24,335 bases of DNA from a virus. The translations under genes and the position numbers were made by a program. The notes beneath the pieces were generated by a model. The model saw nothing but the letters and a program-made list of their open reading frames with translations. It had not been told where the DNA came from and did no database searches. Below are positions 9,077 through 18,116 of the stretch, in pieces. The stretch is taken from positions 1 to 24,335 of the IMG/VR virus record IMGVR_UViG_3300009790_000066. The stretch is one strand, 5' to 3'. Numbering within the stretch: the stretch's first letter is position 1; each line of letters opens with the position of its first letter.

Positions 9077-12000
9077 CTATCTTAATGCTAATATTAATGG
9101 TGTTAATTGTGCTTGTATTGCTCTATTGAAATCTCTACCACGTATTGTAGACGTTGTCTGATCAATAGTCAAACCATCACCAATCCTAAAATTACCTTTT
9201 TGATCCGTACTTGTGAAAGGAACTTGACCGCCATTAATGGCAACAACTTCATTTTCTGGGACTGGTTTTCCAGCCTGGAATGGGTTAGCTGTATTTAGGT
9301 CTGTGCCAGCACCCACATATTCAAATGAATGTGAACTGGTTATAATTCTACTCAACCTAACAAATTCAACTACTGACCCCGATTTTACTTCATAAGGTAT
9401 AAACTCATTAAATGTAATTGTTGATTGTCCAGAGTTAGTAACTTCAGTTGCTTCATCAACAGTATATAGAATTGGATCCATATCTGCAACTAATTGTGCA
9501 TTACCTTGACCAGATATATTAATCACAATATTCTGTGTAGGTAAGAAGTTTCTACCACTAGCAATTACATCAACTGATGTAATTTTTCCATCTTCACTTA
9601 TATTAGGAGAGAACTCAGCAATAATTGCTTCTGGTCCTAAAGGTAATGTAGCAGTAATAAGAGGTGGTGCGGATGCAGCATAATCACCAGCATTACCACC
9701 ATTAACAACTGTAATACCTCTAATAACTTGCATTGGTGCAGTTATAATATCTGTTGAAATTGTATCTGCATAATCATTCATATCAAGATGGAAGTATGCA
9801 CCCTGTCCATCAAAAGGAGTTCTATTATTATTACTTTGATCTTGACAATTTGCAACAACAATTTGATCAGCCTCTGCATCCATCTTAAGAGCTAATGTTC
9901 CATCAAACTCAATACCACTAGTACCATCAGCAACTAATCCAAATGTACCAAATGATGAGTTAGAGTTTGTAAGATCACATTGTCCACCAGTATCAACATA
10001 AACTGCTTTCTCACATCCAATAGTAAATATAGAAACTAACTGAGCATATCCTTTATTAGTAATTGAAACACCAATACCTGCCTCATTATACTGGGTGAAT
10101 GAATCACAAACCATACTCTTAATATCTTGCCCTAAATCGTTGGTTCCTGTATATGCAGCATTAACATGATTACCATCAATCTTCATTCCAATACTACCAG
10201 TCATAAAGTTAGTACAGTTTCTAACATATGGACTTTGATATCTTCCTCTAGGACCTTCATTAGATGGGCCAAGTTCAATATATCCACCAACTGCTTGATC
10301 GGCAGCATCAGTAGGTGGGAAAGCAACTGCTGCTAATCCATGATGTGTTGTCAATACACCATCTGCACCCTTGAAACTCATATTTTCAACTAAACATCCA
10401 TTTCTAACATGGAATAAATCTTTATCTGTAGTATTAGGAACCACAGTAACTAATCTTAAATCTTCACCTGAGATTGCAACATCAGTTCTTAATCCAATTG
10501 GGTTGTTCTCATAATAAACACCAGAACGAACTTTAATAGTATCGCCCATTTGTGCTACTCCTGCTGCAGCAGAAATTGTTGCTTTTGCATCACCTTCTAA
10601 CAATCCACTATTACTATCACATCCATTCTTTGTAACCCAAATAGTTCTCTTAGTTTGAACTCCAGATGGTCTCCAAGATACTCCAACACCAACACCAGTA
10701 TCAAAGGAAGAAAGTCTATAATCAGTTTTACATATACCAACACCATTACTATCAAACTTATCAATTATATGATTCTCTAATTCTAAAGTTCCTGTAAGTT
10801 TTGTGTTCTGACCTACATTTAAATTCTTTTCAATACCAACACCACCTTCAACAACTAATGCACCACTATTCTTATCCGTTGATTGTGTTGTTGCAATAAT
10901 ATCAACTTCACCACAAACATTCAAATTCTTAGCAATACCAACACCACCCTTAACAACTAAAGCACCAGTTGTACAATTTACAGATTGTGTTGTATCATCT
11001 ACTTCAAGTTTTTCTAATTCAGTATCACCACAAACAAAAAGTTTCTTAGCAATACCAACACCACCGTCAACAATTAAAGCACCAGTGCTACAAGATGATG
11101 CATCAGTAGTATCATAAACTCTTGTTGCTCCACCAATATTCAATCTCTTAACAATACCAAGACCACCATCAATCTGAACACTACCTGTTGTTGTTGATGT
11201 TGAATCAGAACCATCATTAAATGTAGCTAATCCATCAACATCTAATTTAGCATTTAATGTAGTATCACCATCAACATTTAAAGTATCATCAAAATCAACA
11301 GCACCAGTTACATGAAGTTCTCCAGTTACATCCAATTCAACTGATGGACTTTGATTTTTAATACCAACCTTAGTCATCCTATAGATTGGAGAATTATTAT
11401 TACTATTAGTATGTCCCCATAAATCCTGTGTTTGGATCTTTGCAACTGTAGTTGGGTTTGCTGGATCTGGTATTGGAATTAATGTATCTACTCCAAGACC
11501 TTGACTATCTAATTGTGCAAAATTTAAATACTGGAATAATTGTGCAGTTCCACCTACAGGTAAATTAGAACCCTCATCCTGAACATACATTCCATCAAGA
11601 TTAAGAGGAGATGCTTGTACCCAACGAATACCATTTCCATCTCTTGCTAAGTAATATCCATTTGCACCTGGAGAATCAGCAGAGTCAATAATATTTCTAT
11701 CAATCTTAACTGTTCCTTCTACATTTAATTTTATAATTCCATCAGAAATATTATAACCAGGAATAGCAGTAGGATCTAGACTTCCTATACCAACATTACC
11801 ATCATCAGTAATAACAAAGCACTTATCTGTTGAATTTACTTTAAAGACTTCTGTCCCCTCGAACATAGAGGTTCTTACACCAACTTGTCCAGCATCACTT
11901 ATAACTGCACCAACTGTATCATTTTTGACTTGGAATTTTTGTGCAGGTTGAGTTGTTCCGAGACCAACCCTACAGTCATTTGTAATGGTTAGACAATCTA

Positions 12001-12502
12001 CTCCTACCTGGAACTTTCCAGCAGGGGCTGTAGTACCAATTCCTACTCCACCTTTTGGATGAACAATAAAAATAGATTCAAATGGATCTGCAGGATCTTC
12101 TGGATCTAAACCTTCTCCACCAATACCAATCTCGAATCTACCAGCAGGTTGAGTTGTTCCTACACCTACACGACCTCCAATCTGCCCTTCTCCATCTCTA
12201 CCATTGGTAGTAGAAATAGCAACGAATATAGTTCCAGCAGCACCAACATTTAATCTTTGAAAAACTGTAAGATAGTCTGTATCAATCAGACCTTCTACAT
12301 TTAAATCTCCATCAATATTAACATTATTCTTTACATCTAAATTATATACTTCTAATGTTCCATCACCATCACCAGTTAATCCACCAACTAAATCAGCATA
12401 TAATTTTCCATAAACATGGACATCATTATAGAACTCAGCAACATTACTGACTCTATGATTATTACCATCATTTACCGATGAAAAATTTTCTGATTCTGCC
12501 AT
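9077..12502 (-). CDS. Large baseplate/fibre structural protein with pectate-lyase-like segment (1141 aa)
   Basis: Modules in order: residues 1-90 with short beta repeats (YNLDVKNNVNIDGDLNVEG); three VG[VIL]GTT.PA.[RK]F repeats (about 111-192), typical of phage fibre proteins; a long central region; four or five copies of an approximately 38-residue repeat with core TGALVV.GGVGI.KNLNV (about 435-565); a segment beginning RTIWVTKNGCDSNSG (about 617-880) that resembles the start of a right-handed beta-helix of the pectate-lyase superfamily; and a C-terminal domain ending FNRAIQAQLTPLILALR. Such very long proteins lie beside the baseplate genes in marine T4-like phages. It may be the counterpart of a T4 baseplate-to-fibre connector (gp9/gp10/gp11 region), but sequence alone does not decide that. 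It follows the spike gene after 6 nt. Confidence 0.82.
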   Translation of the reverse strand: MAESENFSSVNDGNNHRVSNVAEFYNDVHVYGKLYADLVGGLTGDGDGTLEVYNLDVKNNVNIDGDLNVEGLIDTDYLTVFQRLNVGAAGTIFVAISTTNGRDGEGQIGGRVGVGTTQPAGRFEIGIGGEGLDPEDPADPFESIFIVHPKGGVGIGTTAPAGKFQVGVDCLTITNDCRVGLGTTQPAQKFQVKNDTVGAVISDAGQVGVRTSMFEGTEVFKVNSTDKCFVITDDGNVGIGSLDPTAIPGYNISDGIIKLNVEGTVKIDRNIIDSADSPGANGYYLARDGNGIRWVQASPLNLDGMYVQDEGSNLPVGGTAQLFQYLNFAQLDSQGLGVDTLIPIPDPANPTTVAKIQTQDLWGHTNSNNNSPIYRMTKVGIKNQSPSVELDVTGELHVTGAVDFDDTLNVDGDTTLNAKLDVDGLATFNDGSDSTSTTTGSVQIDGGLGIVKRLNIGGATRVYDTTDASSCSTGALIVDGGVGIAKKLFVCGDTELEKLEVDDTTQSVNCTTGALVVKGGVGIAKNLNVCGEVDIIATTQSTDKNSGALVVEGGVGIEKNLNVGQNTKLTGTLELENHIIDKFDSNGVGICKTDYRLSSFDTGVGVGVSWRPSGVQTKRTIWVTKNGCDSNSGLLEGDAKATISAAAGVAQMGDTIKVRSGVYYENNPIGLRTDVAISGEDLRLVTVVPNTTDKDLFHVRNGCLVENMSFKGADGVLTTHHGLAAVAFPPTDAADQAVGGYIELGPSNEGPRGRYQSPYVRNCTNFMTGSIGMKIDGNHVNAAYTGTNDLGQDIKSMVCDSFTQYNEAGIGVSITNKGYAQLVSIFTIGCEKAVYVDTGGQCDLTNSNSSFGTFGLVADGTSGIEFDGTLALKMDAEADQIVVANCQDQSNNNRTPFDGQGAYFHLDMNDYADTISTDIITAPMQVIRGITVVNGGNAGDYAASAPPLITATLPLGPEAIIAEFSPNISEDGKITSVDVIASGRNFLPTQNIVINISGQGNAQLVADMDPILYTVDEATEVTNSGQSTITFNEFIPYEVKSGSVVEFVRLSRIITSSHSFEYVGAGTDLNTANPFQAGKPVPENEVVAINGGQVPFTSTDQKGNFRIGDGLTIDQTTSTIRGRDFNRAIQAQLTPLILALR
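10820..11190. repeat. Tandem repeat units coding TGALVV.GGVGI.KNLNV
   Basis: Four clear copies of an approximately 110-120 nt unit lie within the 1141-residue gene. In translation they read GSVQIDGGLGIVKRLNI, GALIVDGGVGIAKKLFV, GALVVKGGVGIAKNLNV and GALVVEGGVGIEKNLNV. The last three are closest to each other. They probably form stacked beta rungs or trimer shaft units. Confidence 0.8.
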
Positions 12503-12508
12503 TAGTTA

Positions 12509-13027
12509 TTACTGTTGGAAATTTACTTCGGTTCCTGCACAACAACTTGCCAAGAATCCAGCATCACGAACAACAACATCTTTGGGTACATTATTACCTA
12601 CAAATTTATCACTAACTTTTAAATCAGCAACATCAAAAAAATGCATATCAGATTCTGAATTAATCCTTTTAGATCCTTTTAAATTTAAAGTATCAGTTGC
12701 AATAATATCAATATTTTCAGCAGAAAGAGTAATTTTACCCTTAGTAGCTGTAACAGAAACTCCACCAGCAAGAGATTGAATTACAACACCATTACCTTGT
12801 GCGGGACTAGATCCCTTGGCAGCACCTGTTATAGTAATGGTTTGATCAACTCTAATATCATAATTACCATCATTTCTCATACCCAATTGAGAATTTCCAG
12901 CAGTACCCTCTGCCATAAGAGTATAAACTCTTTCACCACTCAAATTTACATTAGGACTACCATATTCAATTCTAAATTTACCAAAAGAATCGACCTGTCT
13001 TTTTTGCCAACTTGGTTGTTTTGTCAT
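12509..13027 (-). CDS. Beta-helical tail spike/needle, separate gp5 C-domain-like protein (172 aa)
   Basis: After a basic start (MTKQPSWQKRQVDSFGKFRI), residues 55-145 are short alternating beta-strands of the kind IRVDQTITITG, GGVSVTATKGKITLSAENI and DIIATDTLNLKGS. This is the pattern of the intertwined triple-stranded beta-helix that forms the membrane-piercing needle at the end of T4 gp5 and of VgrG/gpV proteins. In T4 the OB-fold, lysozyme and needle are one polypeptide. Here the OB-fold protein is the immediately upstream gene (28 nt apart) and the needle is separate. The C-terminus (LASCCAGTEVNFQQ) has an adjacent Cys pair. The spike function is inferred from fold pattern and position. 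Confidence 0.72.
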   Translation of the reverse strand: MTKQPSWQKRQVDSFGKFRIEYGSPNVNLSGERVYTLMAEGTAGNSQLGMRNDGNYDIRVDQTITITGAAKGSSPAQGNGVVIQSLAGGVSVTATKGKITLSAENIDIIATDTLNLKGSKRINSESDMHFFDVADLKVSDKFVGNNVPKDVVVRDAGFLASCCAGTEVNFQQ

Positions 13028-13047
13028 AAACTAATACCTTACTCTTT

Positions 13048-13055
13048 TATTTATT
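13048..13055 (-). promoter_or_regulatory. Late-promoter-like box (AATAAATA)
   Basis: Minus-strand AATAAATA begins directly after the TGA of the gp5-like gene (13058-13056) and lies 21 nt before the ATG of the spike gene at 13027. The same 8-mer and placement occur at 6277-6284. A GAGTAAGG stretch lies between box and ATG. A separate promoter here would allow extra spike mRNA relative to the hub genes upstream. Confidence 0.5.
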
Positions 13056-15341
13056 TCAACTGATACAATCAATAACTTGCTTAACTTCACCTTGATACTC
13101 AGGTCTTGGTTTTAACTGTGCTCTCAACACAGCACCTTCTCCAGATTCAGTTCTAATTGTAAGTTGAGGGAAGTCACTAATTTCACTAACATTATTCTTC
13201 ATATTATTTGGTGCAATAACACTAACAATACGACCAGTAGCATCAACCAAAGGTGTATATTCATTACCAGAAGAATCTTCAATCACATCATCCTTATCAT
13301 ATCCAGTTCCAGGATTAACCACCACAACATGATCAACCACAACAGGTACATCATCTTCTTGATCTATAATTGGATAATTTTCACCAATAGATATCATAAT
13401 AACATCAACCACTTGTTGATAAGTAGGAGAATTTCTATCTTGATCAACAACTGCTTGAGCAACAGCACCATAACCCTTCTCACAAGTATCAACAATCTCT
13501 ATAAAAGGATTGCCGATATACCCAGATCCACCACTCTTTAAATCAATACCAATAATACTACCAACTGCTTCAACACCAGTACCTATCTTATTTCCAAAAA
13601 TTGCTCTAGCAGTTGCACCTATTCCACCTCTACCAAAAATATTAACCTTTACTCCAGCACAACTTAATTTTGGACCAGTATAACATTCTCCAAGTGGACT
13701 CTTAAATCCAGGAACAGATACACTTGGGTTTGCAAAATCAAAGACACCCAATCCACCACCAAGTTGTGATAGACCTTGAACAGCGTCAACTAATCCTCCA
13801 GTTAAAGAATCTGCTTTATTTGCAACACTCATTATATCATCTATAAGAGAATCAACTGCTTGTTTTGGACCTCCACCAACAATTAATTGCTCAACATCCA
13901 AAGGTCCAAGTGGTTTAGCATCATCACATTCAAAAATAGCAGCAATCTCTGCTAAATTTTGAGCTTTACCTCTAAGGAAATCACCTGGACTAAATCCACC
14001 TAAAAGATCACCTATTCCACCTAAAGATGGCAGAATACTTTTAGTAAGATTTCCTATTATACTATTTGTTATACCAGCAAGAAATTGAGTTTGAATACAA
14101 TCAGTGATATTATCAACATTCTCGGCAAATTGATCAAGCATACTAAAAAGAGAATCACCCAATCCATCAGTTACATTTTGAAGAACACAAGGAAGTCCTG
14201 ATTTAAAATTCTTAAGAGCTGGAAGAAATGCTTCTTGTGCTCTAATAGCAGCTTGTTTTGCTTGAGGTCTACTCTTAGTTGCTGCAAATACAGTAGCAAA
14301 TGTTGCAGCACCTACTTTCTTCATTCCACCATTCGCTTCTTTAGCAATTCCTTTTGTTAAATTATTCATTGCAGCTCTAGCTATTCCACCACCCAATACC
14401 TTCAAATGTTTTGCAGCATCATCTTTTCTAATATCAACAAGTTCTTTCATCTTACCTTCAAGTTCGGAAACCTTTGATTCCATAAAAGGTTTAAATACCG
14501 TTTTTAATTCATTTGCTGCTTCACTAACATCACTCATCATAGCAGGTGAAACACCTTCCAAATCAAATAAACCAGACATTTCTTCTTTAAATGCATCTGG
14601 ATTAAATTGCTCCTTTATTTTTTTAATATCAGCCATCATATTGGTAGTTTCTGTCTTAATCAACCTCATACAAATCTTTGCATTCGGAAGATCGCCTGGT
14701 GGAATGTCAACAACATTACCTAAAGCAAGACAGGTAGATTTCAATTTTTCCTTATTAAATTTAAGCTTACCTATCTTCTCTCCAAATTCACCAACAAAAC
14801 TTTGTAACTTCTTCTCATTTAAAACCTTACATAACTTATCTGGTAAATCAACAGGTAAAGAAACAACTTGAGATCCCTCTTGAGTTCCTACTTCACTATT
14901 AATAAAATATGCACTAGGAGGATTTTCTGATGTAAATCCCGTATATGGTTGGAAAGGTTGTTTATAAGGTCCTAATGGAGTATCAAACGAAGGTCTACCA
15001 AAAGCACCTAATATGACTGGTAATTGTGCATCATCACCATCAAGAAAGAAACCAAATACACTATCACCTGGTGTTAATCTAATTGATCTACTCAATCCAC
15101 CACCACCAGTTCCTGCTGTTACTGGCAATAAAATCTGAGCCCAAGGCAAGTCATCATCAGGTAATTCAACAGGGTTTTGGGGATGATACCCCATAATCCT
15201 TACTTTAATTCTATTTCCCCAAGCTTCTCCAACTTCATTTATCTGATCACCTTGACAACTTTCTGGACCAATTTGACCAATCCACCACTTGAATCCATCT
15301 CTTCCTACAAAATTACTTTTTAATATTGATTCTTCTATCAT
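13056..15341 (-). CDS. 5: Baseplate hub protein gp5-like, OB-fold, no lysozyme domain (761 aa)
   Basis: Residues 1-120 (FKWWIGQIGPESCQG, RIKVRIMGYHPQN, PWAQILLPVTAGTGGGG, LTPGDSVFGFFLDGDDAQLP, ILGAFGR) form the OB-fold domain typical of T4 gp5 and of spike-hub proteins of contractile machines. T4 gp5 then has a lysozyme domain and a beta-helix. Here neither is seen: residues about 165-480 are mostly alpha-helical, with Lys/Glu-rich helices and an amphipathic Gly/Leu stretch (SILPSLGGIGDLLGG). The C-terminus (about 605-761) has GSGY- and GTGY-type beta repeats. The needle appears to be encoded by the next gene. The start overlaps the gp27 stop as ATGA. The protein is expected at the centre of the baseplate, bound to gp27. 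The hub assignment is strong, and loss of peptidoglycan hydrolase is an observation from the sequence. Confidence 0.85.
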   Translation of the reverse strand: MIEESILKSNFVGRDGFKWWIGQIGPESCQGDQINEVGEAWGNRIKVRIMGYHPQNPVELPDDDLPWAQILLPVTAGTGGGGLSRSIRLTPGDSVFGFFLDGDDAQLPVILGAFGRPSFDTPLGPYKQPFQPYTGFTSENPPSAYFINSEVGTQEGSQVVSLPVDLPDKLCKVLNEKKLQSFVGEFGEKIGKLKFNKEKLKSTCLALGNVVDIPPGDLPNAKICMRLIKTETTNMMADIKKIKEQFNPDAFKEEMSGLFDLEGVSPAMMSDVSEAANELKTVFKPFMESKVSELEGKMKELVDIRKDDAAKHLKVLGGGIARAAMNNLTKGIAKEANGGMKKVGAATFATVFAATKSRPQAKQAAIRAQEAFLPALKNFKSGLPCVLQNVTDGLGDSLFSMLDQFAENVDNITDCIQTQFLAGITNSIIGNLTKSILPSLGGIGDLLGGFSPGDFLRGKAQNLAEIAAIFECDDAKPLGPLDVEQLIVGGGPKQAVDSLIDDIMSVANKADSLTGGLVDAVQGLSQLGGGLGVFDFANPSVSVPGFKSPLGECYTGPKLSCAGVKVNIFGRGGIGATARAIFGNKIGTGVEAVGSIIGIDLKSGGSGYIGNPFIEIVDTCEKGYGAVAQAVVDQDRNSPTYQQVVDVIMISIGENYPIIDQEDDVPVVVDHVVVVNPGTGYDKDDVIEDSSGNEYTPLVDATGRIVSVIAPNNMKNNVSEISDFPQLTIRTESGEGAVLRAQLKPRPEYQGEVKQVIDCIS

Positions 15342-16609
15342 TTTGCTTTAGGTCCAAAAGTATCTTTTATAATATTTAACTGAGTAAATGATCCTAAAGG
15401 ATCAAAATGATGACATACTGCTGCAATCATATATAGACCACTTTGCTCCTCATCAATAGTATCAGTATCAGAAGTTCTAACAAAAGAACACTCAATCAAA
15501 TTACCAGCTTGTAAGTTAGTATTTGATGGAATAGTCATAGATATTTCCTTTGAAAAAACACTATTATATCTCATCATAGATTGAGATTGATATTGTGATG
15601 GTTCTGCATTTTCTTTCTTATATCTTTCTGAGGTCTTTTCTAATGTTCCAACATCCATAACAGCAGTAATAAATCTACTAGGACTATCCTCTATTCCAGT
15701 AGTAGGTGTAACTTCTTCCGAACCCAAAGTCGAACCTTCATAATCCTTCAGTTCAAATCTTCCTTTAGCTGGATCAGTATAATTAAAAGTTAATGGATTA
15801 AAAAATATTCTATGACTGCAATAAGCACCTCTTTGAAGTTTCCCTAGAATATCATCACCATGATTAGTAGTATATTTAAGTATTTTAAAATCATTAGCTG
15901 GTTCGGATGCTATAACTTCACTAAAAACATATTCTGCAACTGGTTCTTGATCAATAAGTCCATCAATAGATTTAAAGTTAAAACCAGATTGAGTTTCATA
16001 GAAAACATATCCTGCAGTTGCTTTATCAGATTCAGGAACTGATTTAGATGCCAACCAAAATAAAATAGTAAATGGTTTTCTCATATTACCAAGAAATCCA
16101 TATGTATTTTGAGTAGGATCACAAAAAACTTCTTTAGAAGTTCCTATGTAATTTTTAACAATATCTTTAACAGATTCTGATAATTTAAATGTTGGTGGAT
16201 ATTTTCTACCAACTCTAGAAGTTTCATTGGAAATAGCCTCACGAGAAATCAAATGCAATGTAAAAGATTCAGTCTTTTTAGAAACTAATACATTACTAAC
16301 ACTAGAAACATAAAACTGCTTTTCTTCTGTAAAATCTAATCCTGGATTTGATTCACAATTACCAGCAATCTTTAAAGATACTTTCTCACCACCTCTTAGA
16401 GGAAGTCCATTAAAAATAGACTCCAATTCTCCATCTTCACCTGTTATACTATGCCCTTCATTAACAACTTGTATTTTAGCGGTAATAACTGGAGAAAAAA
16501 GATCTTCATAATAATCAACCATTACAGTACCAGGAGCAATATCTACAGTATTACCATTTGGTGATGTTATTACGATATCTTCGTAAATTGATTTGTCTAA
16601 CGCTGCCAT
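15338..16609 (-). CDS. 27: Baseplate hub subunit gp27 (423 aa)
   Basis: The N-terminus (DKSIYEDIVITSPNG, GTVMVDYYEDLFSPVITAKI) and the following beta-rich domains match the T4 gp27 style of tail-tube-like hub protein. In T4 it forms a trimeric ring between tube and spike and holds gp5. The length is close to T4 gp27 (391 residues). A central segment (SESVKDIVKNYIGTS, GFLGNMRKPFTILFWLASKS) is also in keeping with the family. The ATG is directly adjacent to the TAA of the upstream tape-measure-like gene (TAAATG), and the 3' end overlaps gp5 by 4 nt, the arrangement expected for a hub complex translated together. Confidence 0.88.
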   Translation of the reverse strand: MAALDKSIYEDIVITSPNGNTVDIAPGTVMVDYYEDLFSPVITAKIQVVNEGHSITGEDGELESIFNGLPLRGGEKVSLKIAGNCESNPGLDFTEEKQFYVSSVSNVLVSKKTESFTLHLISREAISNETSRVGRKYPPTFKLSESVKDIVKNYIGTSKEVFCDPTQNTYGFLGNMRKPFTILFWLASKSVPESDKATAGYVFYETQSGFNFKSIDGLIDQEPVAEYVFSEVIASEPANDFKILKYTTNHGDDILGKLQRGAYCSHRIFFNPLTFNYTDPAKGRFELKDYEGSTLGSEEVTPTTGIEDSPSRFITAVMDVGTLEKTSERYKKENAEPSQYQSQSMMRYNSVFSKEISMTIPSNTNLQAGNLIECSFVRTSDTDTIDEEQSGLYMIAAVCHHFDPLGSFTQLNIIKDTFGPKAK

Positions 16610-18112
16610 TTAAGTATAAGAAGTTATTAATGTTGTTAATTTTTTATATAGTAATCCATCACTACTACTTCCATTTTGAGGAATAGGAATTGATGATCCA
16701 ACAGGAAGACTACTAGATTGTTTCGACCCACTACTCATTGCTGGAAGTGGAACCATAATGGTTTTCCTAGATTTAGGTTTAATCTCCTCAAAAATACTTT
16801 GAGTAGTCTTTTTAAGAGTTTCAAACTCAGAACTTTTTACAATAGGTTCTACTTCTTCCGCAAGTCCTTCTAATTCTGGTCTTATGGTTTCCCCAACATC
16901 AGACATAGTATCTTTAATAATATCAAATATTCCACTTATATCACCACCAATATCAATCTCTTTAGAAATATTTCTAGCAGTATTTTTAAGATCATTAAAT
17001 TCAGAACTTTTTACGATGGGTTTAATATCATCTGCCATTTGTTTCATTGTAGTGAATAATGACTCATAAACATGTCCATTTCTTTTTTCATCTTCTAATA
17101 CCTTTTTAATATCCCCTAAACCAAATTCTTCTAATCCACCTTCAGTAGAAGTAATATTCATTTTATTCAATGAAGAAAGGAATGAAACTCCCAATTTATC
17201 AACTGCTTTCTTAGACATAACAAATTCACCAGCAGTCAATCTTGCTGGTACATTATCAATTCCACCTGGTCCTTTAACAATACCACCATCAGCATATTCC
17301 ATTACCTCATTTTCTTCTCCTCTTATATCCCCATACATCCAATACATCACATTATCCCACCATGATTTATCTTTTGGTGTTAATGATTCATCAACAGTAA
17401 GTTCATCAGAATCTTCAGGATTTTCTCCAGATTCTACTGTCTCAGCATCCTTACCGAATTTTTTCTCAAGTTTTGTTAATTCAGTATCAATGTCGCTACC
17501 TTTAGCTTGGAATTGATTACCAACATCACTAACTTGCATACTAAATTGATTAAGTTCAAGATTAGTAGATTCTAAATCTTTTTTTATCAAATCTTGAGAT
17601 TCTTGAAATTTTGCAGAATTTAAAGTTTCCTGAGTCTTATCTAATTCTATACCAAAAGCCTGAAGTATATTACCAATTCCATTAGACCAACCATTAAGAA
17701 CCTCAATAAGACGTCCAATCCTTTTTACTAAAGCATCAATACCTTTAAGTATAGCAGGTAAATTTTTAATCAACCAACCAAGTAAAGTTATAGCAAAAAT
17801 ATCCAATACCCTTCCCAAAAATCCCTTTACAGAATTTTTCACAGTTTTTCCAACTTGAGTGAATATACTACCTGGACTAGAAGCTTCTACTTCTTCCTCC
17901 TTTTTTCTTCTTAATAAAGTTTCATTCCTTTTTCTAAAAAACGAAGATCCTCTATCTAAAGCCTTAGTTTTTTCTAAATTATCTCTATTAATATCTTTTG
18001 CAATATTCCTAGCTAAAACACTACTCCTAGCCATACTAGCTGAAATAGAAGTCATAGACTTAGATATATTTCTAAGACTTGTAGATGAACTTAAGAGAGA
18101 TTGGATTGCCAT
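16610..18112 (-). CDS. Tape-measure/baseplate hub-like protein 2 (500 aa)
   Basis: The N-terminal 95 residues are Ser/Arg/Lys-rich and helical. A hydrophobic segment follows at about 105-125 (FAITLLGWLIKNLPAILK). Then come a long coiled-coil-like region and, at about 275-320, ADGGIVKGPGGIDNVPARL with AGEFVMSKKAVDKLG. The latter is a motif recurrent in phage tape-measure proteins (GG.V.GPG..D.VPA.L..GE.V). The C-terminal part is acidic and helical with two similar PIVKSSEF segments (EIDIGGDISGIF between them), ending in a Ser/Pro-rich tail. The hydrophobic segment is very like the one in the preceding gene, so the two are probably paralogues or a split tape measure. In T4 this position holds gp28/gp29, and which one this matches cannot be told from sequence alone. 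Confidence 0.75.
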   Translation of the reverse strand: MAIQSLLSSSTSLRNISKSMTSISASMARSSVLARNIAKDINRDNLEKTKALDRGSSFFRKRNETLLRRKKEEEVEASSPGSIFTQVGKTVKNSVKGFLGRVLDIFAITLLGWLIKNLPAILKGIDALVKRIGRLIEVLNGWSNGIGNILQAFGIELDKTQETLNSAKFQESQDLIKKDLESTNLELNQFSMQVSDVGNQFQAKGSDIDTELTKLEKKFGKDAETVESGENPEDSDELTVDESLTPKDKSWWDNVMYWMYGDIRGEENEVMEYADGGIVKGPGGIDNVPARLTAGEFVMSKKAVDKLGVSFLSSLNKMNITSTEGGLEEFGLGDIKKVLEDEKRNGHVYESLFTTMKQMADDIKPIVKSSEFNDLKNTARNISKEIDIGGDISGIFDIIKDTMSDVGETIRPELEGLAEEVEPIVKSSEFETLKKTTQSIFEEIKPKSRKTIMVPLPAMSSGSKQSSSLPVGSSIPIPQNGSSSDGLLYKKLTTLITSYT

Positions 18113-18116
18113 AATA

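Noticed and set aside
4781-12502. Self-cleaving S74 peptidase chaperone domain, suggested by GTT.PA.F and [16 protein letters not shown] motifs
   Set aside because: Neither the 491- nor the 1141-residue protein ends with a recognisable S74 domain; these motifs also occur in fibres without it.
13056-15341. Lysozyme domain of T4 gp5
   Set aside because: No Glu/Asp/Thr lysozyme-type motif was found after the OB-fold; the region is helical and low in similarity.
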